Assembly (NCBI GenBank): GCA_934352055.1
Contig: CAKRJY010000002.1
Location: 225,894 to 289,893 of the forward strand
DNA length: 64,000 nucleotides
Source: an uncultured Lachnospiraceae bacterium
Lineage (GTDB): Bacteria > Bacillota > Clostridia > Lachnospirales > Lachnospiraceae
Reading direction: 5' to 3'
The notes beneath the pieces are model-generated. The model ran no database searches. It was not told the origin of the DNA and worked only from the letters and a program-made list of their open reading frames with translations. Both the position numbers and the translations under genes were made by a program. Positions 42,574 to 51,792 of the stretch are shown here, piece after piece (the stretch's first letter is position 1; each line of letters starts with the position of its first letter).

Positions 42574-43695
42574 TTGGAAGAAAAGTTACGAAATGGTTTT
42601 ACAACAGGAAGTTGTGCGGCAGCTGCAGCAAAGGCAGCGTGCTTTATGCTGTTGACCGGAAAAAGCAAAGAATCCATTACGATTACAACACCAAAAGGTA
42701 TTTTGTTTCAGCCGAAGGTACAGGATATTGAACGAAAAGAGCAGTGGGTACGTTGTGCTGTTTTAAAAGATGGTGGAGACGACCCGGATATCACAAGCGG
42801 TGCACATATTGTAGCAGAAGTTTCCTTTTTAAAAGAACAGCAGGAAGATGCGCTGTGTATTCTGATTGACGGGGGAGAAGGTGTTGGGCGCGTGACAAAG
42901 CCGGGGCTGGATCAGCCGGTAGGAAATGCGGCCATCAATCATGTGCCACGGGAAATGATTACAAGAGAAGTTAGGGAAGTCTGTGAGGTGTGTGATTATC
43001 ACGGTGAGCTTCAGGTGGTGATCAGTGTTCCTGAGGGAGAAAAGCTGGCAAAATCAACCTTTAATCCAAGACTTGGTATCGTCGGCGGAATATCTATTTT
43101 AGGGACAAGTGGGATTGTTGAGCCTATGAGTGCACAGGCTCTCAAGGATACAATAGCGGTTGAATTGCAGCAGAAAAAAGCATTGAAAGAGCGTGTGGTG
43201 GCTGTTTCTCCGGGAAATTATGGATTGGATTTTATGTGGCGTACTTATGGTTATGATTTGGATCGCAGTGTGAAATGTTCCAACTTTATAGGGGATACGA
43301 TTGATATGGTAGTCACCTGCGGATTTCGCGCTATGCTTTTGACCGGTCATGTGGGAAAAATGATCAAGCTTTCTGGTGGAATTATGAATACGCATTCGAA
43401 AGAAGGCGACTGTCGTATGGAACTTTTAGCTGCAGCGGCTCTGTATGCAGGTTGTGATGCAAAAGTGGCAAGAAACCTGTTAGAGGCAGTGACGACAGAA
43501 GAGGGCGTTCGGATATTGTGTGAGGCAGGTTGTCTGCAGCAGGTAATGGATCGTGTGATGGAACGCATTATGTTTTATCTGCGAAAACGCGCGGGTGAAA
43601 ATCTTCAGATTGAATGTATGATGTATGCAACAGAATATGGTCTGTTGGCACAAAGTGAAGGCGCGGAAGCGTTGTTGCAGGAGTTGAAAGGATAG
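42574..43695 (+). CDS. cbiD: Cobalt-precorrin-5B C1-methyltransferase
   Basis: The ~373-aa CbiD has GFTTGSCAAAAAKAACFML at its N-terminus, DGGDDPDITSGAHI, GEGVGRVTKPGLDQPVGNAA-type block, FNPRLGIVGGISILGTSGIV, and LTGHVGKMIKLSGGIMNTHS. The best start is TTG 42574, nine bases after GGAGAAG; extension to ATG 42499 would run 59 bases into cbiC and lies beyond family homology. Confidence 0.92.
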   Translation: MEEKLRNGFTTGSCAAAAAKAACFMLLTGKSKESITITTPKGILFQPKVQDIERKEQWVRCAVLKDGGDDPDITSGAHIVAEVSFLKEQQEDALCILIDGGEGVGRVTKPGLDQPVGNAAINHVPREMITREVREVCEVCDYHGELQVVISVPEGEKLAKSTFNPRLGIVGGISILGTSGIVEPMSAQALKDTIAVELQQKKALKERVVAVSPGNYGLDFMWRTYGYDLDRSVKCSNFIGDTIDMVVTCGFRAMLLTGHVGKMIKLSGGIMNTHSKEGDCRMELLAAAALYAGCDAKVARNLLEAVTTEEGVRILCEAGCLQQVMDRVMERIMFYLRKRAGENLQIECMMYATEYGLLAQSEGAEALLQELKG

Positions 43696-43703
43696 GTAAA
43701 ACA

Positions 43704-44456
43704 ATGGTTTATTTTGTTGGCGCAGGATGTGGTGCACCGGATCTGATTACGGTGCGTGGAAAAAATCTACTGGAAAAGGCAGATGTTATTATTTATGCCG
43801 GTTCCCTTGTGAATCCGGAACTTTTATCCTATGCAAAGAAAGAGGCAAAAATTTATAACAGTGCATATATGACATTAGAAGAAGTGATGGCGGTCATGGA
43901 AGAAAAAAAAGATGCGCTGATTGTTCGTTTACATACAGGAGAACCAAGCATTTACGGGGCTGTGCGGGAACAGATGGATTTGCTGGAGGAAAAAGGGATT
44001 GCGTATGAATCCTGTCCGGGCGTGAGCGCGTGCTTTGGTGCTGCAGCCGGATTAAATCTGGAGTTTACCTTGCCGCAGATTTCACAAACACTCATTATTA
44101 CAAGACAAGAAGGAAGGACAAAAGTCCCGCCAAAAGAAAAAATTGAGAGTTTAGCAGCGCACCAGGCGAGTATGGCCATTTATCTGAGTGCAGGAATGCT
44201 TGATGAATTACGGGAAAATCTGCTGGCAGGTGGTTATGCTGCAAATACACCGGCGGCGCTTGTTTATAAGGCAACCTGGCAGGAAGAACAGGCATTTGTC
44301 TGTACCGTGGATACCTTACCACAGATTGCAAAGGAACATGGTATTACAAAGACAGCGATTGTTTTGGTGGGAGAGGTGATCGCGCACAGTCATTATGAAA
44401 GATCACGTCTGTATGCACCTGATTTTGAGACGGAATTTCGGAGGAAACAGGTATGA
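43704..44456 (+). CDS. cbiF: Cobalt-precorrin-4 C11-methyltransferase
   Basis: The 250-aa tetrapyrrole methylase begins VYFVGAGCGAPDLITVRGKN, has the SAM-site blocks IIYAGSLVNPELL, RLHTGEPSIYGAVREQMD and YESCPGVSACFGAAAGLN, and YLSAGMLDELRENLL. These identify CbiF/CobM among the methylases. It overlaps cbiG by 4 bases. Confidence 0.94.
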   Translation: MVYFVGAGCGAPDLITVRGKNLLEKADVIIYAGSLVNPELLSYAKKEAKIYNSAYMTLEEVMAVMEEKKDALIVRLHTGEPSIYGAVREQMDLLEEKGIAYESCPGVSACFGAAAGLNLEFTLPQISQTLIITRQEGRTKVPPKEKIESLAAHQASMAIYLSAGMLDELRENLLAGGYAANTPAALVYKATWQEEQAFVCTVDTLPQIAKEHGITKTAIVLVGEVIAHSHYERSRLYAPDFETEFRRKQV

Positions 44457-45484
44457 CAATCGTAGGTGTGATGACTTTTTCAAAACAAGGGAAAAAAACA
44501 GCAGAGCGTTTGTTTGGCACATGGCAGGATGCCATACCGTTATATTACATCAACGACACACCAAGAGAAGCCTGGATAGCAATGGCTTTTTCTTACCATA
44601 TGCCGATTCTGTTTGTTGGCGCAATGGGGATAGCAGTACGCCTGATTGCACCATGTATCAAAGATAAGCTGCAGGATAGTCCGGTCGTTGTGATGGATGA
44701 AAGAGGAGCGCATGTGATTCCTGTTTTATCCGGACATATGGGTGGCGCAAATGCAATGGCTGTACAGATGGCAAAGCAGCTCGGTGCAGAAGCAGTGCTT
44801 ACAACAGCAACAGACGTAGAAGGTGTTTTTGCGGTAGATGTTTTTGCCAGAAAAAATGGTTTTAGCGTTTGGAATCGGGACGGAATACGCGTGATTTCAC
44901 AAAAAATGCTGGAGAAGGAAACGGTGCGCGTTGCAATAGCAAAAGAAATTGCATTTCCATCAATAGATATACCAAAAAATTTTTGGCTGGTTGAAACAGA
45001 GGAAGAAGCAGATCTTTGGATTGGTACAAAGCCAAGAGAAGAGGAGACTGTCTTACAATTGATTTTTCAGCCGTATGTGCTGGGAATGGGATGCAAAAAA
45101 GGAAAAACTTTTACGGAATTACAGCCATTTGTGGAGGCTGTAATCAAAGAAAGAAAGATAAAAATGAGTGAAGTGTATGCTATGGCGAGCATTGATATGA
45201 AGCGCGAAGAGTGGGGGCTGTTGTATCTGTCTTGTTTTTATCATTTGCCATTTTTTACATATACAGCGGAACAATTGCAGGCTGTGGAGGGGAACTTTTC
45301 TGATTCTGGTTTTGTTGCGCAGGTAACAGGGGTACCAAATGTGTGTGAAAGATCGTCGATGGCTGCGGCAGGCAAAGATGCAGAACTGGTTATGAAAAAA
45401 CAGGCAAAAGAAGGAATGACGATTGCGATAGCAAAAAGAAAGCCTCAGATTATGGATTGGAGCACGGATGTGAAGAGGGCTTAG
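44453..45484 (+). CDS. cbiG: Cobalt-precorrin-5A hydrolase
   Basis: The 343-aa protein has the CbiG N-terminal region (FVGAMGIAVRLIAPCIKDK), the middle VIPVLSGHMGGANAMAVQMA with TATDVEGVFAVDVFA, and the C-terminal domain GMGCKKGKTFTELQPFVEAV ending in ERSSMAAAGKDAEL. It opens the ring lactone and releases acetaldehyde (C2 unit), the ring-contraction step specific to the anaerobic route. Confidence 0.93.
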   Translation: MTIVGVMTFSKQGKKTAERLFGTWQDAIPLYYINDTPREAWIAMAFSYHMPILFVGAMGIAVRLIAPCIKDKLQDSPVVVMDERGAHVIPVLSGHMGGANAMAVQMAKQLGAEAVLTTATDVEGVFAVDVFARKNGFSVWNRDGIRVISQKMLEKETVRVAIAKEIAFPSIDIPKNFWLVETEEEADLWIGTKPREEETVLQLIFQPYVLGMGCKKGKTFTELQPFVEAVIKERKIKMSEVYAMASIDMKREEWGLLYLSCFYHLPFFTYTAEQLQAVEGNFSDSGFVAQVTGVPNVCERSSMAAAGKDAELVMKKQAKEGMTIAIAKRKPQIMDWSTDVKRA

Positions 45485-45500
45485 GTGAGAGGATAATCGA

Positions 45501-46238
45501 ATGACAGAAAAAAAGATATATATCATCGGAATGGGACCGGGAAATATAGATGGTATGAGCGGAGAAGCAAAAAAAGCATTACAGCAGTGTGATATCATTG
45601 TGGGATATACCGTCTATGTGGAGTTACTTCGCCCATATTTTCCGGAGAAAGAATTTGCGACAACACCAATGCGAAAGGAAATAGAACGATGCGAACTTTG
45701 TTATGCGTATGCAGTGGAAGGCAAAGTGGTGGCTATGGTTTGTAGTGGAGATGCTGGTGTTTATGGGATGGCAGCGCCACTGTATGAGATGGAAGAACGA
45801 TATCCGGAAGTGGCATTGGAAGTGATTTGTGGTGTGACAGCAGCAAACAGTGGTGCAGCTGTACTTGGCGCACCGCTCAATCATGATTATTGCGTTGTCA
45901 GTTTAAGTGATCTTCTGACACCTTGGGATAAGATTGAAGCTCGCCTGCGTGCAGCGATTCAGGGAGATTTTGTCCTTGTTCTCTATAATCCTTCGAGTCA
46001 TAAGAGAAAAGACTATTTACAGCGTGCATGTGATATTTTAATGGATGCCGGTGCAAAGCCGACACGTGCTTGTGGCTATGTAGAAAACATAGGAAGAGAC
46101 GGCTGCAATCATGATGTCTGCACATTACAGCAGCTGCGTGAGCGTGAAGTGAATATGTTTACTACCGTATTTATCGGCAACGAGAAAACAATGATACAAA
46201 AGGATAAATTAATTACGCCAAGAGGGTATATGGTATGA
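45501..46238 (+). CDS. cbiH: Cobalt-precorrin-3B C17-methyltransferase
   Basis: The 245-aa methylase shows IYIIGMGPGNIDGMSGEAKK, IVGYTVYVELLRPYFPEKEF, CSGDAGVYGMAAPLYEM, VICGVTAANSGAAVLGAPLN-HDYC and LVLYNPSSHKRKDYL, the CbiH/CobJ pattern. There is no fused C-terminal ferredoxin-like part. It overlaps the next gene by 4 bases. Confidence 0.94.
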   Translation: MTEKKIYIIGMGPGNIDGMSGEAKKALQQCDIIVGYTVYVELLRPYFPEKEFATTPMRKEIERCELCYAYAVEGKVVAMVCSGDAGVYGMAAPLYEMEERYPEVALEVICGVTAANSGAAVLGAPLNHDYCVVSLSDLLTPWDKIEARLRAAIQGDFVLVLYNPSSHKRKDYLQRACDILMDAGAKPTRACGYVENIGRDGCNHDVCTLQQLREREVNMFTTVFIGNEKTMIQKDKLITPRGYMV

Positions 46239-48274
46239 AACGCGTTTTGATTTTTTCAGGAACAACGGAAGGACGTCATTTGGCAGAACACCTTATGAAA
46301 GCAGGTGTTTTTTGTGATGTCTGCGTGGCAACCGAGTATGGAGCCCAGGTGATGGAAGAAGCATCTTTATTACAATTACATACGGGGCGGTTGTCGGTAG
46401 AACAAATGAAACAGTTGTATGAATTGTGTGAGCCTCAGGTGGTGGTGGATGCGACACATCCATTTGCTACGGTTGTCTCCAGTCACATCCGAGAGAGTCT
46501 AAAAGAGACAAAGATACCGTATATTCGCCTGGAGCGGACACAGCAGGAAACATCTTATGATGTGAGAACCTTTGCAGATAGCGCAGCCGTTGTACGTGCG
46601 TTAGAAATGACGCAGGGCAACATATTACTAACAACCGGCAGCAAAGAACTTGCTGCATTCTGTGAAAATGAAGCATTGCGTAAGCGTCTGATTGTACGTG
46701 TATTGCCGGGGGCAGAAAGTCTGGCATTGTGCTATGAAAATGGTTTAGAAGGAAATCAGATCATTGCCATGCAGGGCCCTTTTTCAGAGGAGATGAATAC
46801 CGCAATTTATCATCAGTATGCAATTTGTCATATGGTGACAAAAGAAAGTGGTTCTGTTGGCGGTATGGAAGAAAAATTAGCAGCTGCAAAGAAAGCCGGT
46901 GTGACGTGTTACGTGCTGCAGCGTCCGAAGGAACAAAATATAGACTGGCGTATTTGTGATGAAGAGGAAATCTATGCAGCATTAGAACCCATGCTATCTT
47001 GTGATTTACAGATGTCTGTGATGGAAAAAGACGAGGAGAAGATGAAAATATCGCTTGTTGGTATTGGTATGGGCAGCACGGATTACCTTACTTGCTTTGG
47101 GAAAGAAACTATTTTAAATGCAGATTATATTTTTGGTGCAGAGCGCATGATTGCTCCCTATGAGGCAAGGGTTGCGAAATATCCATATTATATGGCAAAG
47201 GATATTCTGCCACAGCTTTTGGCTTTGTTAGAGCAGGGCAAGCGGGGGAAGGTTGCAATCTTATTTTCAGGAGATACCGGGTTTTATAGTGGAGCAAAAA
47301 AACTATACCATGCACTGCAAACATTAACGGATGTTACCGTTGAAGTGGTACCTGGGATTTCATCGATTGCATATCTGGCAGCAAAAATACCGACATCATG
47401 GGAGGATGCAGCGATTGTCAGTGCCCATGGCGTGCAGGAAGATATGTGGAAACACCAATTGCTCTGGCATGGATTACATGAAAGAAAAGTATTCTTTTTG
47501 ACTTCCGGTGTGAGAGATTTGCAAAAAATTGGAGCTCTTTTTATGCATTACGCACCACAAGTGCGGATGTATATAGGTTACCAATTGTCCTATGATACAG
47601 AGCGGGTGTTACAGCTATCACCGAGAGAATGTATGCAGATGCAGGAAGAGGGATTGTATGTAGGTATGATAGAAAATGATGCACCACAGGATCTATACTT
47701 AGGTGCCGGCATTTCTGACGAATTATTCCTGCGAACAAAAGTGCCGATGACAAAAGAGGAAGTGCGTCATTTGTCTGTTGCAAAGCTGCAGTTGAAAAAG
47801 AACGCCATCTGTTATGATCTTGGTTGCGGCAGTGGAAGTGTTGCTGTAGAAATGGCAATGCAGGATCCATCCATATCGGTTTATGCGATGGATGTGGTAG
47901 AGGAAGCGGTGTCGCTGACAACAAAAAATGCGAACCGTTTTGGCTTGGAGAATATCCATGTGCTGCAGGCAATGGCACCGGAGGGACTTAAGACATTACC
48001 GGTTGCGTCGCATGCTTTCATAGGAGGAAGCCGCGGGCAGATGAAGGCAATTTTGGAGGCATTGTATCAGAAAAATGCGTCTATGCGAGTGGTTGTGAAT
48101 GCTATTTGTTTAGAAACGATAGGAGAACTTATGGAATGTTTAAAACAGTTTTCCGTGACCGACCTTGATATTACGCAAGTCCAGATTAGTAAAGCGAAGA
48201 CGGTTGGAGACTATCATATGATGATGGGACAAAATCCGGTAACCATTGTATCGTTTACTTTTATGAGTTGTTAA
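46235..48274 (+). CDS. cbiJET: Three-domain fusion CbiJ-CbiE-CbiT
   Basis: The 679-aa protein joins three enzymes. Residues 1 to ~255 are cobalt-precorrin-6A reductase (LIFSGTTEGRHLAEHLMKAG, VVDATHPFATVVSSHIRES). Residues ~270-470 are the CbiE C5-methyltransferase (ISLVGIGMGSTDYLTCFGKE, IAILFSGDTGFYSGAKKLYH-type block, VEVVPGISSIAYLAAKIPTS). Residues ~490-679 are CbiT, the C15-methyltransferase/decarboxylase with the Rossmann SAM motif CYDLGCGSGSVAVEMA. CbiE-CbiT fusions (CobL) are common; adding CbiJ puts consecutive steps on one chain and would channel labile intermediates. Confidence 0.93.
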   Translation: MKRVLIFSGTTEGRHLAEHLMKAGVFCDVCVATEYGAQVMEEASLLQLHTGRLSVEQMKQLYELCEPQVVVDATHPFATVVSSHIRESLKETKIPYIRLERTQQETSYDVRTFADSAAVVRALEMTQGNILLTTGSKELAAFCENEALRKRLIVRVLPGAESLALCYENGLEGNQIIAMQGPFSEEMNTAIYHQYAICHMVTKESGSVGGMEEKLAAAKKAGVTCYVLQRPKEQNIDWRICDEEEIYAALEPMLSCDLQMSVMEKDEEKMKISLVGIGMGSTDYLTCFGKETILNADYIFGAERMIAPYEARVAKYPYYMAKDILPQLLALLEQGKRGKVAILFSGDTGFYSGAKKLYHALQTLTDVTVEVVPGISSIAYLAAKIPTSWEDAAIVSAHGVQEDMWKHQLLWHGLHERKVFFLTSGVRDLQKIGALFMHYAPQVRMYIGYQLSYDTERVLQLSPRECMQMQEEGLYVGMIENDAPQDLYLGAGISDELFLRTKVPMTKEEVRHLSVAKLQLKKNAICYDLGCGSGSVAVEMAMQDPSISVYAMDVVEEAVSLTTKNANRFGLENIHVLQAMAPEGLKTLPVASHAFIGGSRGQMKAILEALYQKNASMRVVVNAICLETIGELMECLKQFSVTDLDITQVQISKAKTVGDYHMMMGQNPVTIVSFTFMSC

Positions 48275-48288
48275 AGGATGATTTAAGA

Positions 48289-49695
48289 ATGGAAAGACAA
48301 CAAGGGCAAAGTTGCCCAAGACTGCTCATTGCAGCTCCGCACAGTGGAAGTGGAAAAACGATGATCACATGCGGTTTGCTGCAGGCAATGACAAAAAGAC
48401 AAAAGAATATAAAGGCATATAAATGTGGACCGGATTATATTGATCCGCTTTTTCATAAGCGTGTACTCGGCATTCCGTCGAAGAATCTGGATTTGTATTT
48501 TACGGATGAAGCCATGACAAAAGCATTGTTTTTGGCAGACCGGGACAGAGACTTAGCGATTGTTGAAGGTGTTATGGGACTCTATGATGGTCTTGGGGGA
48601 ACCGAAGAGACAGCGAGTGCCTATCATCTGGCAAAGACATTGCAGATGCCGATTCTTCTGGTGGTAGATGTGCATGGCATGGGAAGATCCGTTTTGGCTG
48701 AAATCATGGGATTTTTAGCGATGGATGAGAAACATTTGATTCAAGGGGTGTTACTGAATCGCTGTAGTGCGTCTTTTTATGAAAAATTGGCGCCACTTTT
48801 AGAAAAACACTTAGATATTCCTGTGGTCGGTTATTTTCCAGTTCGAAAAGACCTTCAATTTCAAAGTCGTCACTTAGGACTACAATTACCGGATGAAATC
48901 GAAGGAATCAAACATACATTGCAAGCGATTGCAGAGCAGATGGAAGCATCCGTTGATTTGGACAGAATATTGCAATTGGCGGAAGACGCTCCATTACTTT
49001 CTATGGATGAGAAACTTTATACGCTGATGTTGCCAAAACAGAAAAGCTCTAAAGCGCAGGTAAAGATTGGTGTAGCGTATGATGAAGCCTTTTGTTTTTA
49101 TTATGAAGATAATTTGCGCATGTTAGAACATGCAGGAGCACAGTTATGTTTTTTCTCACCTCTTAGGGATGCGAGTTTACCAGATGGGATACAAGGAATG
49201 GTACTTGGTGGAGGGTATCCGGAATTGTACGCAAAAGAGCTGGCGAAAAATACAGTAATGCGTGAAACAATCTGTGAGGCGCTGCAAAGAGGTATGCCGG
49301 CGTTGGCAGAATGCGGTGGCTTTATGTATTTACATGATACGATTGAGACACAGGAGAAAGAAACATATCCAATGGTAGGGTATTTGCACGGAACATGTGC
49401 ATATACAGGACATCTGGTTCGCTTTGGCTATGTTGGCATTCATGAGAAAAAACCACTGTTTTTACCTGAGAAAACGGAAATTCGAGGGCATGAATTCCAT
49501 TATTTTGACAGTACACAAAATGGCGGGGATTGTGTGGCAACCAAACCAGTGGATGGACATCAGTGGAATTGCATACATGCAAGCGAAAACCAGTTTCTGG
49601 GTTTTGCGCATTTGTATTATCCATCCAATCCGGTATTTGTGGAGCATTTTATCGGGCAATGTAAAAGGAGTAAACCATGGCAGGAGAATTCATAG
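48289..49695 (+). CDS. cbiA: Cobyrinate a,c-diamide synthase
   Basis: ATG 48289 has AAAGGA ~10 bases upstream; TTG 48268 overlaps the end of the previous gene. The 468-aa enzyme has P-loop RLLIAAPHSGSGKTMITCGL, KCGPDYIDPLFHK, VEGVMGLYDGLGG, and a glutamine amidotransferase half with LGGGYPELYAKEL, PALAECGGFMYL (nucleophile Cys) and the His in FAHLYYPSNP. It amidates side chains a and c. Confidence 0.94.
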   Translation: MERQQGQSCPRLLIAAPHSGSGKTMITCGLLQAMTKRQKNIKAYKCGPDYIDPLFHKRVLGIPSKNLDLYFTDEAMTKALFLADRDRDLAIVEGVMGLYDGLGGTEETASAYHLAKTLQMPILLVVDVHGMGRSVLAEIMGFLAMDEKHLIQGVLLNRCSASFYEKLAPLLEKHLDIPVVGYFPVRKDLQFQSRHLGLQLPDEIEGIKHTLQAIAEQMEASVDLDRILQLAEDAPLLSMDEKLYTLMLPKQKSSKAQVKIGVAYDEAFCFYYEDNLRMLEHAGAQLCFFSPLRDASLPDGIQGMVLGGGYPELYAKELAKNTVMRETICEALQRGMPALAECGGFMYLHDTIETQEKETYPMVGYLHGTCAYTGHLVRFGYVGIHEKKPLFLPEKTEIRGHEFHYFDSTQNGGDCVATKPVDGHQWNCIHASENQFLGFAHLYYPSNPVFVEHFIGQCKRSKPWQENS

Positions 49696-50381
49696 GAATC
49701 GGTGTAGGCCCGGGAGACCCGGAGCTTTTAACGGTAAAAGCGGTCAAGGCTCTGCAAAGATGTGATTTGTTGGCATTGCCGGTAAAAGATAAGGAACAAT
49801 GCTATGCCTATCAGATTGCTGTGCAGGCAGTGCCACAGATTTGTGATAAATCATGTATCTGCCTGGATTTTCCCATGTGCAAAGATGTATCCGTTCTGGA
49901 TGCAAAAATGAAAGAAAATGCAGAAGAAATTATATCATGGTTAAATAAAGATATGTGCGTTGCATTTCTTACGATTGGGGATCCGACGGTTTATGCGACG
50001 TTTCACTATGTGCATCGGATTGTGTGTGAACAGGGGTATCAGGCACAAATCATCAGTGGAATCCCATCCTTTCTTGCGGTGGCAGCAAGACTTGGAATCT
50101 CTCTGGCTGACCGGGGAGAGCAGATACATGTGATACCGGGAAGTTATGATATAGAGGATGCTAAGACATATCCGGGAACAAGAATCTATATGAAATCCGG
50201 GAAAAATTTGCAATATATGAAAGAGGGGTTACAGAGAGAGGTTGTAGAAGGAAAGCAGCTGGAAGTGTATGTGGTTTCTAACTGTGGTATGGATTCAGAA
50301 AAGGTTATGGTGGGGCTGGATGCATGGGAAGAGGGGCTGCCATATTTGACGACCGTAATTGTAAAAGATGCCGCATTGTAA
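49677..50381 (+). CDS. cbiL: Cobalt-factor II / precorrin-2 C20-methyltransferase
   Basis: The 234-aa methylase begins FIGIGVGPGDPELLTVKAVK and has LTIGDPTVYATFHYVHRI and ISGIPSFLAVAARLGISLAD, the CbiL/CobI pattern. It acts right after CbiK. AAAAGGAG precedes ATG 49677, which lies 19 bases inside cbiA. It is the last gene of the locus; the next gene has its own promoter. Confidence 0.93.
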   Translation: MAGEFIGIGVGPGDPELLTVKAVKALQRCDLLALPVKDKEQCYAYQIAVQAVPQICDKSCICLDFPMCKDVSVLDAKMKENAEEIISWLNKDMCVAFLTIGDPTVYATFHYVHRIVCEQGYQAQIISGIPSFLAVAARLGISLADRGEQIHVIPGSYDIEDAKTYPGTRIYMKSGKNLQYMKEGLQREVVEGKQLEVYVVSNCGMDSEKVMVGLDAWEEGLPYLTTVIVKDAAL

Positions 50382-50387
50382 AAAAAG

Positions 50388-50396
50388 TGATATAAT
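50388..50396 (+). promoter_or_regulatory. Extended -10 promoter of the amidohydrolase gene
   Basis: TGATATAAT is a perfect TATAAT with the TG extension that can replace a -35 box, ~70 bases before the start codon. No clear terminator separates it from cbiL. Confidence 0.55.
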
Positions 50397-50461
50397 ACAC
50401 ACGAGAGGTTATACAAAATATGAAAATATAATATAGATTTAAGAAAAGAGAGGCGGATCGA

Positions 50462-51757
50462 ATGAAAAAAGCATTTGTAGGTGGCATTATATTAGACGGA
50501 ACAAAGAATATGGAACCGCAGGAGAATCGTGTGATTCTAGTGGAAAATGGAAAAATCACAGCCATTGTAGATAAAGAGGAGAAAGAAGCGTATCAGGGAT
50601 TTGAAATTATCGATTTAAAAGGTGCGTATATTATGCCGGGACTTGTTAATTTGCATGTACATCTGGCTGGCTCAGGAAAACCGAAAAAGAAACCATTAGA
50701 TCCAGTTAAGGCTGTAAAGCAGATTACATCGAGTGGCTTGATGCGTGCCGTAGGACAGGCTATGGTTGCAAATTTTGCAAAGACGCAGTTAATGAGTGGA
50801 ACAACAACCATTCGTACGGTGGGTGGTATAGCAGACTTTGATACAAAGATCCGTGATGAAATCAATGCAGGAAAACGTATTGGCCCTCGTATTATTGCGA
50901 GTGGTATGGCAATTTCTGTACCAGAGGGACATATGGCAGGTTCGCTTGCTTATGTGGTACACAATGCAGAGGAAGCAAGGCATTATGTAGATGTCATTGC
51001 AAAAGATAAGCCGGATTTAATCAAACTTATGATTACTGGAGGGGTAATGGATGCAGAAGTCGTTGGTGAGCCGGGCGTTCTTCGTATGCCACCAGAGTGT
51101 GTAAAGGCAGCATGTGACAGAGCACATGAACTAGGTTTGAAGGTTGCAGCGCATGTTGAAAGTCCAAAGGGTGTAGAAGTTGCTCTGGAAAATGGTGTTA
51201 ATTCCATTGAGCATGGAGCAAAACCAAATGCACATATCACAGAGCTTTTTAAGAAAACGGGCGCTTTTCAGGTGGCAACACTTTGTCCTGCACTACCATA
51301 TGGTCTGTTTGACTGCGAAGTATCGCATGCAACAAAAGAACAGAAAGCGAATGGAAAAGTCGTATTTGATGGAATCATTGAAATGGCAAAAGATAATATC
51401 GCGCATGGTGTTCCGGTGGGCTTAGGAACCGATACAGCATGTCCGTTTGTTACACAATATGATATGTGGCGTGAACTTGATTTTTATGGAAAATATTGCG
51501 AGGTTTCGAATGCTTTTGCACTTTATACAGGAACACTTTTAAATGCAACCTTAGCAGGTGTAGGCGATGTTACCGGATCTATCGAAGTCGGAAAGTGCGC
51601 GGATATGATTGTGACAAAGAGGAATCCGCTAGATAACCTTTCCGTCCTTCGTCATGTGCAGATGGTTGTAAAAGATGGTGTGGTATATGACCATCCACAG
51701 GTAAAAAAGATTCCGGAAGTAGAAGCGGAGATGGACAAGTTTAACCGGGTAAAGTAG
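50462..51757 (+). CDS. Metal-dependent amidohydrolase
   Basis: The 431-aa protein belongs to the imidazolonepropionase/prolidase-like amidohydrolases. It has an N-terminal beta-sandwich, the metal motif NLHVHLAGSG, probable bridging lysine in LIKLMITGGVMD, histidines in LKVAAHVESPKG and NSIEHGAKPN, and the catalytic aspartate in VGLGTDTACPF. It ends with the usual SIEVGKCADMIVTKRNPLDN return strand. The substrate cannot be read from sequence; relatives include Xaa-Pro or Xaa-Arg dipeptidases. Cytoplasmic, no signal peptide. The gene after it is 24 bases away and may be cotranscribed. Confidence 0.85.
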   Translation: MKKAFVGGIILDGTKNMEPQENRVILVENGKITAIVDKEEKEAYQGFEIIDLKGAYIMPGLVNLHVHLAGSGKPKKKPLDPVKAVKQITSSGLMRAVGQAMVANFAKTQLMSGTTTIRTVGGIADFDTKIRDEINAGKRIGPRIIASGMAISVPEGHMAGSLAYVVHNAEEARHYVDVIAKDKPDLIKLMITGGVMDAEVVGEPGVLRMPPECVKAACDRAHELGLKVAAHVESPKGVEVALENGVNSIEHGAKPNAHITELFKKTGAFQVATLCPALPYGLFDCEVSHATKEQKANGKVVFDGIIEMAKDNIAHGVPVGLGTDTACPFVTQYDMWRELDFYGKYCEVSNAFALYTGTLLNATLAGVGDVTGSIEVGKCADMIVTKRNPLDNLSVLRHVQMVVKDGVVYDHPQVKKIPEVEAEMDKFNRVK

Positions 51758-51792
51758 GGCAGTGTTTCAGAAAATAAGGAGTGGCAGTACCT

